From Arthrinium phaeospermum (taxonomy: Eukaryota; Ascomycota; Sordariomycetes; Amphisphaeriales; Apiosporaceae): 64,000 bases of DNA. The notes below the pieces were generated by a model. It was not told where the DNA came from and ran no database searches. It saw nothing but the letters and a program-made list of their open reading frames with translations. This document shows positions 23,808 to 35,665 of this stretch, piece after piece. How positions within the stretch are numbered: the first letter of the stretch is position 1; each line of letters opens with the position of its first letter. The stretch covers positions 1,426,001 to 1,490,000 of the forward strand of contig QYRS01000013.1 of the NCBI GenBank assembly GCA_006503535.1, read 5' to 3'. The position numbers and the translations under genes were made by a program.

Positions 23808-25352
23808 AGGCATAAATAAAGGACCCCTTAATATATACTACGGGGGTAATAAATTTATTATTATATAAATTATATTTATTAATAAAGTTATTTATTTAAT
23901 TATATTACTCGTCCTTTTTTTATTATAAAACTTTATAATAATTAATTTAAAGGCGTTTTTAATATTTTATATAATAAAATTAACTTTTTTTTCCCTTTTT
24001 TTTTAAAGCTTTTATTATTAAATTTTATATATAAAACGTTTTATTAATTAATTAATTTAATTAATATACTTTATTAAACTCGATTATAAAAAATTTATAT
24101 TAAATAATTAAAATAACGCGATATTAATTATATTTTAATATTATTTAATATATATATAATTAAACCGAAGATTACGAAAGCTATTAATTATATTTTAAAT
24201 AAATTAAAATTATTATTTATAATTATTAAATTTTTTTTTAATCCGGTTAGCTTTTTTATTACCGAAAAATAAACCGATTAATTAAAAAAATATATTACTT
24301 TTATAAAATTATTAAATTTTAATTTAATTTAAAATCTTAATATATTTATAATTAATTTTTTTTTTAAATAAATAATCTATTATTATCTCCGAAGTTATAA
24401 ATACGGCCGGTATTATATCTAATTAAAGCCGGAATTTTCTTTAATTAATTAATTAATTCGAAAAAAATTTATATAAAAATACTTTAATTAATTTATTAAA
24501 ATTAAAATCGAATTATTTAATTCAATAAAATTTAAATTATTAATAACGTTTATTATAAATAAAAAGTTATAAAAAAAAAAAAAAAATAATAAAGAAAAAT
24601 TATTATATCGAAAAAAAAAAAAAAAAAAAATGAATAAATATTTTAAAATTATTTCTTTAAAGTTATTAAAAAAAAACTTAATATATTAAATAAAAAATTA
24701 AAAGAAAATAAACTTTATAAATTATTAAAATATATACTTTTTTTATTAATACTTTTTTTTTTTTTATTACGAAAAAAATTATCGATTTTTTATATAAAAT
24801 AATGCTTTTTATTACGCCTTTTATTTAACCGTAATAATTTTTAAAAAGAAGAATATATAATTTATTAAAATTAATTAATTTTTTAAACTTTAATTCGATA
24901 AAAATTATTAAAATTAAATAAAAAATTAAATTAAAAATATATAGTTAAAATAATAACCTTTTATATTTATAGCTTCGGATTTATATTATATAAATTTAAA
25001 ATATAATACTTAATAATTATTTATAAAAAAAGTTATATATAATATATTAACGATATTAAAATATTATTAACGTAAATAATTAAAATATAAATTAATAATT
25101 AATTAATTTAAAAAATATTAAAAATAATAATTATTATATTATAAACCTTTATTTTAAACGTTATAAACGTTATTAAAAAAACGTTATTAAAAAAGAATAT
25201 TATTAAAAAAAATAACTAAAAAATAATATTATTAAATTATTAAAAAATAATTATTTTATTACTTAAAAAAGCGGCCTTTAAAATATTAACTTAATATACT
25301 AATTAAGTACTATACCTAATTAAAAGTATTAAACTTACCCTAAGACGTGGTA
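23808..25352 (+). mobile_element. RIP-degraded TIR DNA transposon, copy B
   Basis: Second copy of the 13331-14906 element, in the same orientation, aligning along its whole length with only small indels. It shares the left end (TACTACATTATAGGCATAAA; differences from copy A are transitions) and an identical right end (CCTAAGACGTGGTA), again bordered by TA. It is more AT-rich than copy A: several CpG or CpT sites retained in A are TpA or TpT here. No reading frame survives. The two copies bracket 8.9 kb that contains the F-box gene. Confidence 0.83.
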
Positions 25353-27204
25353 TTACTCTGGCATCGCTTGGGGTCAAGCTAACGACGTACAGCCGATTCG
25401 GCAAAAGTGAAACTGTGGAGCCTAGCTCGCGTGTCTCTTTCCACGGCGTCGGAATGGATCTCGATAGCGTGACACCATAGGCTAGTTAGCAGGGGGTAAA
25501 GAAGGGGCCCCGAGAAGCCAAAGCAGGAGAGGAAAAACCCCCCAAGCAGGGAAATTCTGCTAGAGCCTCACCGGTCGGTTTCTGGCCAAACTCTAATCAC
25601 GTCCTACTAACTATATGCCTAACGACTTCGCATTAGTACGTAACAATCTATTGATAGCATGGCGGGAGTGGGAGTGGGAGAAACAAGAAATAACAAGTGG
25701 GATAAAGACATAACCGCTCTCTCTCTCCCTCCCTCTCGGCATTGCTTCTGCACGCAAGTAAAAGGGGGCACTATAGAGCAAAAGAACAACAACAACAACA
25801 AACACACACCGTCTTGTCATATGCGCACATAGATTGTCATCTATCCATCTATGCATGCATTCTACAAACAGAAGAAACAACGTGGCCATCACGGCGAAGA
25901 TGACGAAGGTGGTGAGATCTGGCGGGGGACGGCCTAGGCCTGGAAGACAGCCAGCCTTTCTCCAGATGTCACACACAGCTCTACCCCGGGGGGTAGAAGC
26001 ATAAAAACGTGCCAGCCAACGTAAAAAGAAAACAAGGAGAGAAGCTGGAGACAAGAAGCGAACCCCCTCGGGGGAGAGCGAGCCGCCGCCCGTGACAGCG
26101 AAAAGGAAGCAAGAAGAAGCTCGAATCGAAGATAGTATAGTAGTAGGGCCTGCCTAAAGTGGGTATTTGGCCGATATAACCCCGTTTTGTTAATCAACTA
26201 ACTCTACGGCGGATAGGCGACGAACGACTAGTCTCGGTTTCAAGGCACCATCCTATGAGAAGCGCAGGAACCAGGTCCCGGGGTTCTCGAGTAATTCATG
26301 AGCCTCGGCCCTGGGGCTTTCCATGACTCGAACCAAGGCCGAGAGAAAGAGAGGAGACATGTCAAAAGTCTGGGGGAAGCCAATCTCGTGACTGTCACCT
26401 TGTACTTACCTACCGACTCAACTTGACCCCTACAATGTTACCCTGATGTCTAGAGGCGCGTAGACAGCGACGCGTACTAACAAGAAGAAGAAAAAAAAAA
26501 AAGCGAGTCGGTGTGGTTCCCGGGACCTCCACTTACAGCATGATGCAGCGGACGAAGGCTAATCACATAACTCCCTGCCCTATCATTATCCCAATGGTTG
26601 TTCGAGCACGCACTTTCAGGGAGCCGAATAGGAAGCCGAGGTGGAAAAAGCCTGCCTAATCTCAAGATCGCTCACTATGCCTATAAGTACATGGGGGTCG
26701 GATAAAAAAAGGAAAAAGAAAAAGACGTGGAAATCGGCGGCAATGCAGTGGTATATTCAAGCCCCTTCCCCTCGCTCTGCTCTGCCCTAGCCCGAGTTCA
26801 CTTCTCACACCAGGCTCCTGTGTGTCGTCTGCAATGAACAAGAAGTCGCAAAGAGAACAGTCGCAAGCAGCAGGCATCGTAAATGAGGAAAAATGTCTGG
26901 GCCGACGTTTGCTCAAATATTCCATTTATTCATCCGTCGTAGCGCAGTGAAGACCTGCAAGTAGGTGTAGGAATCCAGCTGCGTCTGGAATTACGTCGAA
27001 ACTGCCACAGAATCCCCCCAAATCGCCGCCCAAGAGAGGAAAACAAAAAAAAAAAGTAAAGCAAACGCCATTCATGATTCGTGGCTCCAAGACTAGACAA
27101 TAACAGAAACAGAGGCTCCGCAAAGTAATGTGAGGAAAAAAAAGGCCCCAGGCAAAAATGCGGACATAATCAAGAAAAAAAACATGGTTTTCGTCATCAC
27201 ATCG
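25353..27204. other. Region downstream of AT-rich copy B
   Basis: About 1.85 kb, including the probable 3' UTR of the minus-strand AT-hook gene near 27000-27204. A minus-strand frame at 25611-26054 encodes hydrophobic stretches but has no codon bias or family match. I see no supportable gene. Confidence 0.5.
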
Positions 27205-28091
27205 TCAAGACCACCGGTTTCGGTAGCCCGTGTTTATACCGCTTTTGTTTAAGCCGCTGGTGTCGTACCCGCCGTTCGTCATGGCACTGTTTGGGTAGGA
27301 AGTCGCCCCTGAGCCGCTGTTGGTGCGTTGGACACTGCTGCCCAGAGCATACGCCCCTCCGCCGCCCATGCTCATGCTGTTATGAGCCGTGCTCGAGTCC
27401 AGCGCTTGCATGTCGAACAAGCTCTGGTCCGAAAAGGAGGGGAAGGAGGCCACGCCACTATGTGAGCTTGCGGGTGTTGGCCGCGATGTCCCGAAGTGTG
27501 GTGACTGCGTCGAAACTCCATGTGCAGCATTGCTGGCTGCTCGGTATGGGTTTTCCATGGATGACGCAGAAGTGGTTCGTCGTGGAGCATATGAAGCATT
27601 TGGGTGGACGGAACTGATGGATGGTGAGGCCCGGAACGAGTTTTCCGCCCCATCAAGGGCGAGTTGTTTTGCGTCCCAAACTGCGGGGAATGGGTTACAT
27701 GGGACACGAGCGTAGTCCCTGGAGAGTTGGTCGTCATGCTGTGTTGTTGGCGCGGGTTCGATGAGTACGCGCCTTGTTGTACTGTTGTGTAAGAGGGGCT
27801 CTGGTTTTGACTGTAGTAATTGGGTGCGTTGGAAGCTGCCCGCGTGCTCTGTTGCGAAGGCATCGTCGTCGTCATTTGCGGTGGCTTGGAGATCTGTGAT
27901 GGCGTAGGCGACACCGTTTGCTGCTGCTGGCGCTGCTGCATCTGTTGCATCTGCGGGTGATTGCTGCTGCTGCTCTGAGCGCTTTGCTGGCGGTTTTGCA
28001 TGGAGGCAGTGAACTGTTCATAATGCGCCGCCAAGCCTTCAGCTGGTGCAGCAGGGATAGAATGCCTACTGGTGGCTGCTGTATGTTGTTG

Positions 28092-28139
<48 letters not shown>

Positions 28140-30296
28140 TTGATTCTGTTGCTGTTGCTGTTGATGCTGTTGCTGTTGCTGCTGATGCTGCTGATGCTGC
28201 TGATGCTGCTGCTGCTGCTGCTGTTGATGTTGGTGCTGCTGTGGCCTCTGCTGGTGATTGCTATACGACTGGTAGTTTGGCTCGTTGCGAGCCTGGAGGG
28301 TACTCATGTGGTCGTAGTCGGCTTCGAGAGACTTCTCCATAGGCTGGCTTGGCATTGCCGTGGACTGCTGTGACGTCTGCTGTGGCAAGTTCGGAGAAGC
28401 TACTGTAGAAGCCATTGCATGTGCTACGTTCTCTGTAGATGCGGCCGCTGCTGCTGCCGCCCCTGCGCTTTGTCGCTTCGCCGCTGCGGAATTCGATTTT
28501 CGAGCACGCTTCGCCGGCGGACCAGGCGGGCCAGGCGTTACGCTAGATTCCGCCGACATATTCTGCTGCCTGGTCACCCCCAAGATCGCATCAACTGCCG
28601 CAATCTCCGGCTGTTGAGATGGGAATGATGACTGAGATGTCGTGTCAAGCGTACTGTTCCCGTTGGTGATTGCCTCGGCCCCTTTGTTGGGTTGACGTTT
28701 CCGTTTGGCACCAGAAATGGTCGACGCCTTCACTTGGGGTGTAATTGGCTGCCCTTCTTGGGACGGAGCAGCATCCTGAGCTGGATTCTGAGGAGGCGGC
28801 TGCGTGCGCTTGTTTTTATTCCCCCCACCGTTCACTTGACTGGGCGCAGCTGTACCTGCATGGGGAGTGGGTAGAGTAGGCGGTGGAATATACGAGGTGC
28901 TGGTCTGCGGTGCAGGAACCGGGGTTTGCTGTAGAGTTTTGGATGCTTGGGTTGACGAAATAGCTGCCGCATTATTCTTCCCCTTGGTCCCTTTGGACCG
29001 CCCTGTACCACTTTTGCTCGGGGTCGAGCTCGCGGCCTCCATGCCAGGCGCGGGCTGAGAATCACTAAGTCCAGTTGTGGATTGTGTTTGCTGCGGCGTG
29101 TCCTGAGAGCCCGCTGCTTTGGGCCGGTTTTTGGAACCTTTCGGCCGGCCTCTCCTTTTGGCAGATGACCCAGGATCCCCAGTCTCGCTGTTGATAGATG
29201 TGAATCCAGCCGCAGGGGTCACATTGTCCGCCCTGATGTCAGAAACACGCGGCGGCGTCAGGAGATCAAATACTCTCCTCTCGACATTGTCCACATCTGG
29301 ATCAGCTCCCACCGCCTCGTCGTCCACGTCGACCCAGCTCTCGTCATGGGCTGCCGGCAGTTCGCTTATCTCTTGCTGCGCGGGCTGCGAAGCCGGCGCA
29401 ACCGTAGCCGCTTGGCCGTTTGGCTTGGAGCCTTTCTTCAGGCCCTTGTCTCTCCGGACCTTGGTCGCCTTGCTGCCCTTCGGACGGCCTCTTGGGCGTC
29501 TTGCTGGCGCAGCTGGCGCAGCCGGGGCAGGGGGCCTCTGAGGCCGGCTGAGGTCTGGGAAAATCTCGGAAATCCAGCCGACAAAAAGGTTGCCAGCACC
29601 GTTGGCCTCGCCACTTTCGGGAAATTTCCCATCGGCAGGGGGTGGTGCATCAGGGATACCACCAAAGAATGCCAATGCTTTGCAAACCTGGTCAACAACA
29701 GTTGCGTGCGGCAGGCTGCGAATCAGGGTGAGCAGGCGGGCCTGCTCTGCCTTGACTTCTGACGCCGACAGGGCCTGGTGTGGCTCCGGGGCCGGCGTTG
29801 GAGTGGTTGCTGATGCAGGGGCGGCTGGTGCAGCAGGAGCAGCAGTGTCCGGGTCGGTAGGGGTTTTGGCCGGGCGCGGGCGCGCATAGTTGGCCCGTCG
29901 GTGGTGGGATACATAATGGGGTGTTTCGGCGAGCTTCGCCTGCAGGGCGGTACTTTCGCTATTCCGCTTCGCCGCTTCGTACCTTGCCTGGCTCTCGTTG
30001 CGATTCGAAAGTTCCATGTGCATTACGTTGAAGTTGCCCTTCATAAAGTCGGTCTTGCCCTTCAGTTTGCTGGGAATCGGGTTTCGCACACGGCCGTCCG
30101 AGTGAGCGCCATTGTAGGCTCGGTTGTCTATTCGAAGTCCTGAATGGCCGACGATGGGGGCATCGGAGGCCGACTCATTCGGAGCAGCCGCGGCGATGTC
30201 GGCTTGGCTATCAGTACTGACAGACGAGGAGGCGGGAACGGGTATCTGTTGATGAGAATCTAGGGCTGGTGACGCATTACTCGCGGCAGTGGCCAT
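27205..30296 (-). CDS. Q-rich AT-hook nuclear protein, with an apparent one-base frameshift
   Basis: Probable DNA-binding chromatin or transcription factor; I do not recognise a named orthologue. The N-terminal 140 residues include a conserved-looking segment (RVRNPIPSKLKGKTDFMKGN). Two canonical AT-hooks follow: RPRGRPKGSK (about 267-276) and KRRGRPKGSKNR (about 380-391). A weaker GRSKGTKGK lies near 428. Basic nuclear-localisation-type patches KRKRQ (about 530) and AKRARK (about 597) come next, then a His-interrupted polyglutamine tract (about 682-737) and a Ser/Thr/Gln/Gly-rich tail. Near 27648-27651 (CCCC on plus) the frame slips: the coherent C-terminus (ENSFRASPSI onward, ending GYRNRWS at 27205) lies in another frame. 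One extra base there would restore about 1030 residues. A 68-bp GT-AG intron could also restore frame but would drop coherent sequence. Confidence 0.75.
28101..28136 (+). repeat. (CTG)12 trinucleotide tract encoding polyglutamine
   Basis: Twelve pure CTG units on the plus strand, read as CAG in the AT-hook gene. They sit inside a longer CAG/CAA/CAC-mixed region at about 28085-28250. Confidence 0.9.
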
Positions 30297-32470
30297 TTGA
30301 TCCAGCAGCCGCGATCATGGCCGTAGAGGCAAATCCCGGCTACAAGTCCCCAGCTGTAGGGCGTAGATGTAATGCTGCCAATCTCTTCTCTTGGCGTGCA
30401 CCAATTCCGGTCCTTGGAGTTGGACGTTTTGCCGCAAATACGTGTCCCCACGTCTCTATCGGAACATGTTTCGTTCGATTGGTCCTACGCTTGTTCATAC
30501 ACTGCTCTGGTCTGGCTCTCGAGGTCGTAGTGTTGAGATTATGTGTAGGTCTATATTCGCGTCGCAATATTCGAACTCGAATGGCGTGATGTGCAGGTAG
30601 CAGCGATACGTCCAATTAGTGCGACCTACTGCCTCGAACGTTCAAAGCTCTGGAGTGCAATTCCGGTCAATATTCAGAAAATTCCAGGGGCGCTCGCTGC
30701 GAATGTGCTCGATATCAACGGTCGTGGAAGACGCGATGGACGATGAGGGCGGGACAGATGACACGACTGCTGTTGGTGGTGGACAGAGGATTGGAGGATA
30801 TCGGACGATGGCTACGGCGAAGTGATGGAGAAGATCTTGTGCAACGCCCACGATGGGAAGGGGAGGGGGGAATCGAGGACGGGCTCAGCTCCTTGGAAAA
30901 CGGGATCAATGATTGAATCCTGGGATCAGGTTCACCACGAATGACCAGCTCGGTTGCTCGCTGAGCTAGCTAGAGTTGACTTAGTTGGTCGGCAGTAGGC
31001 ATGGATGGATCGATGTAGGTGGTATGTAGCAGTATCCGGGATACGTTCGAGGTGGTCTTCAATCACTGCTGGCTCGCTCGCCTGCTGCTGGCTGGCCTCC
31101 CATGGCTGCAAAGTCCCAGTCCAACCCTTCCTTTTGGGCAGAGAGTCACCGTAAGATGCTAATTTTGGCCTAGTGTGGCTCAATCAATGATCGGCAACAC
31201 GAGCAACACTGGCAAGAAGTCGGGTGGCTGGCGTAATTCATCAGTTCAAGGCTCAAGCCCGTAACTTCGCTGATACATGCAGCGTGTACATCATGTAGAC
31301 TTTGGACGCCCCGGATACCCCTAATCCACCATCGGGTCTTGAAATGGTCCAATTCGGTGGGCTGGCACATTGTGTAGGTACCTCGAGGGGTTCTGGCCCA
31401 GAGCAGGACGGACAACATTGTTCAACTTCGAGGCCATTGGGTTTCGCGAGGTCGAACCGGCAGGCAGGGAGGGTTCTGAATCCGAATGCCTGCAGGGACT
31501 CGATGACCAAGTTGACCGGGTCATGTCAGTTTCCACCTGGCTTTCATCCTCAGAGCAGTAGCTCAGAGGTCAGTGGTTCACTCGGCACACTGATGATCTC
31601 TTACGACTTTGTTTCGCACCATTTCCGATGCCACTCTCAGGTACCAACCGTCATGCTCGGAACTCCATCTGTTCTGTCCAGCTGTAAAGATCACAGCGCT
31701 CTTCAGGTACCTACATACTTACCTACCTTACCTCTCCTTGCTGAAACATGCAATTGTTTGTGCGCAACCGCATCAATCTGAGCTACATACAAGGGTATTT
31801 CGGTATGTACATGTAGGTACTTGAGTTATGCTATGCAGCCAGGCAAAGTTTGCAGCCGCATTCAGACAATTAGGCATTCTAATACCGAGTATGTGCATTG
31901 CGTATAGCGAGCAGTAAGGTCAAACAAAGTGTGCATAGAACGACTCATTCAGCAGTCGTAGATCGGATACATGATCAATGCTGGTGTGATCGTGGGGTAG
32001 CATGTGCCTTTGCATCGACTCCCTGGCCTAGGAATTATTCTAGACGAGCTTAGGCCGTCCCCCGCCTATCAGAGTACTGATCAGAGCACCTACCCAGCGC
32101 CTGCCTACCTTTTAGTGGGCCTTGCTGCTCTCTCACCCAGCCTGCCTTATCCGACCTCAACCTTAGGTACTGACTGCACTAGGTCCAATAACGTCAACCT
32201 CCATCAACCGCCCTGACACACATAGAGCTTGCAGCTACCTCTCAACCTGCCGCTTCACCAACGATCCCTCCCTCCTCGCCCCGGCTGCACTCCCTGATAT
32301 TGGATAGCATCGCTCTGTTCCGGAGCTGCAGGCCAGTCAGACTTGCGTCATTTGGTTGCTTGCGTCTTGCGCCGGAACACCAAGCCTCCTGCTGAGCGGT
32401 TATCCCGCCTAACAGCTCGGCACAGCATCGCTATCACTGCCAATATATTTCCAGCACCCCCGACGCCAAG
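30297..32470. other. Divergent promoter region between AT-hook and V-ATPase genes
   Basis: 2.2 kb between two divergently transcribed genes. It should hold the AT-hook leader and the V-ATPase promoter. Another copy of ACATGTAGGTAC lies at 31809-31820. Short open frames are present but none has codon bias or similarity. Confidence 0.5.
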
Positions 32471-33808
32471 ATGAAATACTGCCTGGTGTCTGTTCCCATC
32501 GACGCCGTCGACTCTTCCGACGAGCCCATCGACGCACTCAAGGGCATCATAGGCGATAACGGAACCGTCCTCCCCTTCGCCGTGCCAGACTTCAAGATTG
32601 GAACCCTGGATGCCCTGGTCCAGCAGGCTGACGACCTCGGTAAGCTCGAGGCCAACTGCGAGGGTCTTGTAGCCAAGGTTGCCGACTCTCTCAAATCGCT
32701 GCTCGACGACCAGGACAAGGTCGACGAGCAGAAGCTTGTCAACGACAGTATGCGTGCACCCCCTCCTACCGAATAGCTAGGCTAGCCGTACTCATAAACA
32801 CCGCAGAACCTACCGACAACTACCTACGCACATTCAACTGGAACAAGGTCCGGTATCGAGCAGACAAGCCTATCGCCGAGCTGATTGACACACTTCAAAA
32901 GGTAACAAGGACGCATACTGTCCTCTATGGTTTGCCGCAGCTGACTCGTGTCTACCGCAGGAGCTTGTCACTGTCGACAACGACGTTAAGGGGAAGCTTA
33001 ACCAGTATAACCAAGTCAAGACGAACTTCGCTGCACTACAGAGAAAACAGACGTAAGCCTCCGGCCCTATTTCGCGACCCATACTGTTGCCGTGCGCTAA
33101 ACAAGATATAGGGGCAATCTCACGACCAAATCCCTCACGCCCATCGTCAACCCCTCGTTACTCATCCAAGATTCCGAATACCTGGAAACCCACCTCATTG
33201 TGGTACCCTCCAACCTGAAGAAGGACTTTTTGAAAGGCTACGAGGAGCTCTCGCCTATGGTCGTGCCTAGGTCAGCCACGCAGGTCGCTGAAGACGAGGA
33301 ATTCGTTTTGTTCACGGCGACAACGTTTAAGAAGCACAGTCCCGAGTTTCTGCAGAAATGTCGAGAGAACAAGTGGACCCCGCGCCAATACAAATACGTG
33401 GAGGGCGGCAAGGAGGAGGAGCAGAAGGAGTTCGACCGCGTCGCGAGAGAAGAGAAGAAGGTTTGGGGCGAAGCGCTGCGACTCAGTCGGACTGGGTGGA
33501 GCGAGAGCGTCATGATCTGGGCGCACGTTTTAACGCTGCGGGTATTCGTTGAGACCGTGTTACGGTACGGACTGCCGCTCCATTTTGTGTCTGCTTTGGT
33601 TGTCACGAACCCGAAGCTCGCCAAGAAAGTCAAGTCCAACATGGACTCGGCATTTTCACATCTAGGCGGCAATGCAGTCGGCCGTGACAAGAAGGGGAGG
33701 ATCACCAAGGACGATGCGGCATTGACGTCCGAGATGGCGGCAGCAGGTCTGGGTGGCGGCGAGAGCAACGAGTACACGGCCTACGTGTTCTACGAGTTTG
33801 AGCTCTAA
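32471..33808 (+). CDS. VMA5: V-type proton ATPase subunit C
   Basis: Subunit C of the peripheral V1 stalk of the vacuolar ATPase, which acidifies vacuoles and endosomes and controls V1-Vo assembly. Four exons (32471-32747, 32807-32901, 32961-33052, 33112-33808) give 386 residues, close to the family length. The sequence is recognisable throughout: MKYCLVSVPIDA at the start, TDNYLRTFNWNKVRYRAD across exon 2, LKKDFLKGYEEL, FTATTFKKHSPEF and HVLTLRVFVETVLRYGLP. It ends with the expected NEYTAYVFYEFEL. All three introns are short (59 bp each) with consensus splice sites. The gene is complete. Confidence 0.96.
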
Positions 33809-34133
33809 AGCTCTTCCAAAGCCCCCCTTGAGGAAATCGTCATCTTCGAAGCGGCACGACTCGTATTGTTAGGCGACGAACGGGATGTAGTATCATTACG
33901 CAAATCAAGCAGGCGCCAGATTGAATGAATGTTATCTTTCGCAGTGTGACTCTAGAAAAAAAGGGGGGGCCAGGGGCAGTGCTTAAGTGAAGACTAGGCG
34001 CACCCGGTGACCACGCAGCACAGAGGAATTGCATGATTGCCATTCGTTTTTCGACTTTGTGCACGGGCGCTACAGGTCGAGTTCATGGAAGCTGTGTATG
34101 TTTTATCACATCCTATCTATTGTTGACAGGCCT
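33809..34133. other. Intergenic region between convergent genes
   Basis: About 325 bp shared by the 3' ends of the V-ATPase C gene (plus) and the APS kinase gene (minus). Nothing else is visible. Confidence 0.55.
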
Positions 34134-35145
34134 CTATTTCTTGAGCTCGATAAGGCCCTTGGCCTGCAGCCACTCGACGATCTGGGCAACACACTCCTCA
34201 ACGCTGTTCTCGTGGGTCTTGATGACAATCTCGGGGCTGTCGGGCGCCTCGTAAGGGGCGCTGATGCCGGTGAAGTCCTTGATCTCGCCGGCGCGGGCCT
34301 TCTTGTACAGGCCCTTGGGGTCGCGCTGCTCGGCCACGGAAATGGGCACGTCGACGTAGACCTCGATGAAGGGGATGGCCTCATCGGTGCTGCCGGCGGC
34401 CGCGGTCGCGTGCAGCTCCCGCGCCGTCTGGCGATCCGCCTTGTAGGGCGAGATGAAGGACGTCAGGGCGATGCAAGAGGAGTCGGCGAAGAGCTTGGCG
34501 ACCTGTTCATAGGGGGGAGTTGGTTAGTCTCTGCTTAGGCGTTGAGGATGACCGGACTTGTTTCCTCTCTCCCTCGACTGTGCATGCCTGCTGTGCATCT
34601 GTCCAATCTTTTCGCTTCCCTGTACTTCCTGTTCTTCCCGTGTATAGAATGAAATTCTATGTTATACTCCGGAGGTCAAGAGCGAAAATACGTACCTCGG
34701 CGATACGACGAATGTTCTCATTGCGGTCCTTCTCGCTGAAGCCCAGGTCCTTGTTGAGGCCGAAGCGGACGTTGTCGCCATCGAGGCGGTACGAGGCGAG
34801 GCCCAGGTGCAGCAGGTGCTGCTCGAGGGCGGTCGCGACGGTGGACTTGCCCGAGGCGGAGAGGCCGGTGAACCAGATGGTCATGCCCTTCTGGCCGCGG
34901 AACTCATTGCGCTCCTTGCGCGAGAGCGACGGGTGCCATGTGATGTTGCTGTGTTAGGGGGCGCCGCTGCGTTAGCTTTTTTGCTTTTTGGCCTTCGCGA
35001 CGATCCGATATTGGAGGGGTAGGTCGGTAGACAGAGATATAAGCAGCGATGGGTGATGGATGGTGGGGTTATAGAAATGTCTTGGAGGGGCAATAGAATA
35101 ATACATCTCTACTGCCTACCGAGGGGAGAGTACTCACGATGCCAT
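34134..35145 (-). CDS. MET14: Adenylyl-sulfate (APS) kinase
   Basis: Phosphorylates adenosine 5'-phosphosulfate to PAPS in sulfate assimilation, in the cytosol. Three exons: 35145-35138 (only 8 nt, ATGGCATC), 34948-34696 and 34502-34134, giving 209 residues, the usual fungal length. The P-loop GLSASGKST is at 31-39. [16 protein letters not shown] lies from about 59, and [18 protein letters not shown] crosses the second splice. The C-terminal part carries [22 protein letters not shown] and the PYEAP segment. Both introns are unusually long for this window (189 and 193 bp). Without the micro-exon the first ATG would be internal (MTIWFTG), which removes the conserved [13 protein letters not shown] region, so the 8-nt exon is well supported. 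A near-match to the CYS3/MetR site lies about 240 bp upstream. Confidence 0.95.
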
Positions 35146-35665
35146 TTTTGTGTTTAGTTAATTTTCGACCGATTCTGCCAACTGAAAATAGAAAATGAAG
35201 GAGGAACGTTTGAAAGGTGGTATTACTTTTCCAAGAAAACACCTCACGTCCAGCACCTCTCTCTATGTACCCCCCAAAGTGCCGTTTCCCGCAAGAGTCT
35301 TACCAAATGCAATGGAGAATATCCATATCCAGATTTCCGGTTCCGCACCGGAACTGCAACTAGGTACACTAAAAACCCTTGGGCTATGACGTGATTTGCG
35401 TGAACCCGCGGGGGGGCCTTGAGAAGTAATTGACGCGCCGCGATTCAAGCCAAAACAGGCAACTTGATCTGTCTCTCCCGAGTATACTACCACTTCACTT
35501 GGTAAAATACTAGGTCTCTATAGTTCCGTACATGACATTAACATCGATTGGACCGACTATGAATATCAATACCATGCATCGAGTACTGAAGCACCTCGTG
35601 CCAGTTTCTGGTTTTGGCTGCCACACTCCTTCATGAACACAAGCCCTCGCTCATATTCGGCGGCC
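35146..35665. other. Upstream region of APS kinase
   Basis: 520 bp between APS kinase and the next minus-strand gene. It holds the APS kinase promoter, with a CYS3-like site at 35386-35395, and the 3' flank of the small basic-protein gene. Confidence 0.5.
35386..35395. promoter_or_regulatory. Candidate CYS3/MetR-type sulfur regulatory site
   Basis: ATGACGTGAT matches nine of ten positions of ATGRYRYCAT, the site described for the bZIP sulfur regulator CYS3 of Neurospora (MetR in Aspergillus). It lies about 240 bp upstream of a sulfur-assimilation gene. A near-match of this length can occur by chance. Confidence 0.3.

Noticed and set aside
25611..26054. 147-codon minus-strand frame with hydrophobic stretches
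   Set aside because: The hydrophobicity comes from simple GTTGTT-type repeats, with no codon bias or homology.
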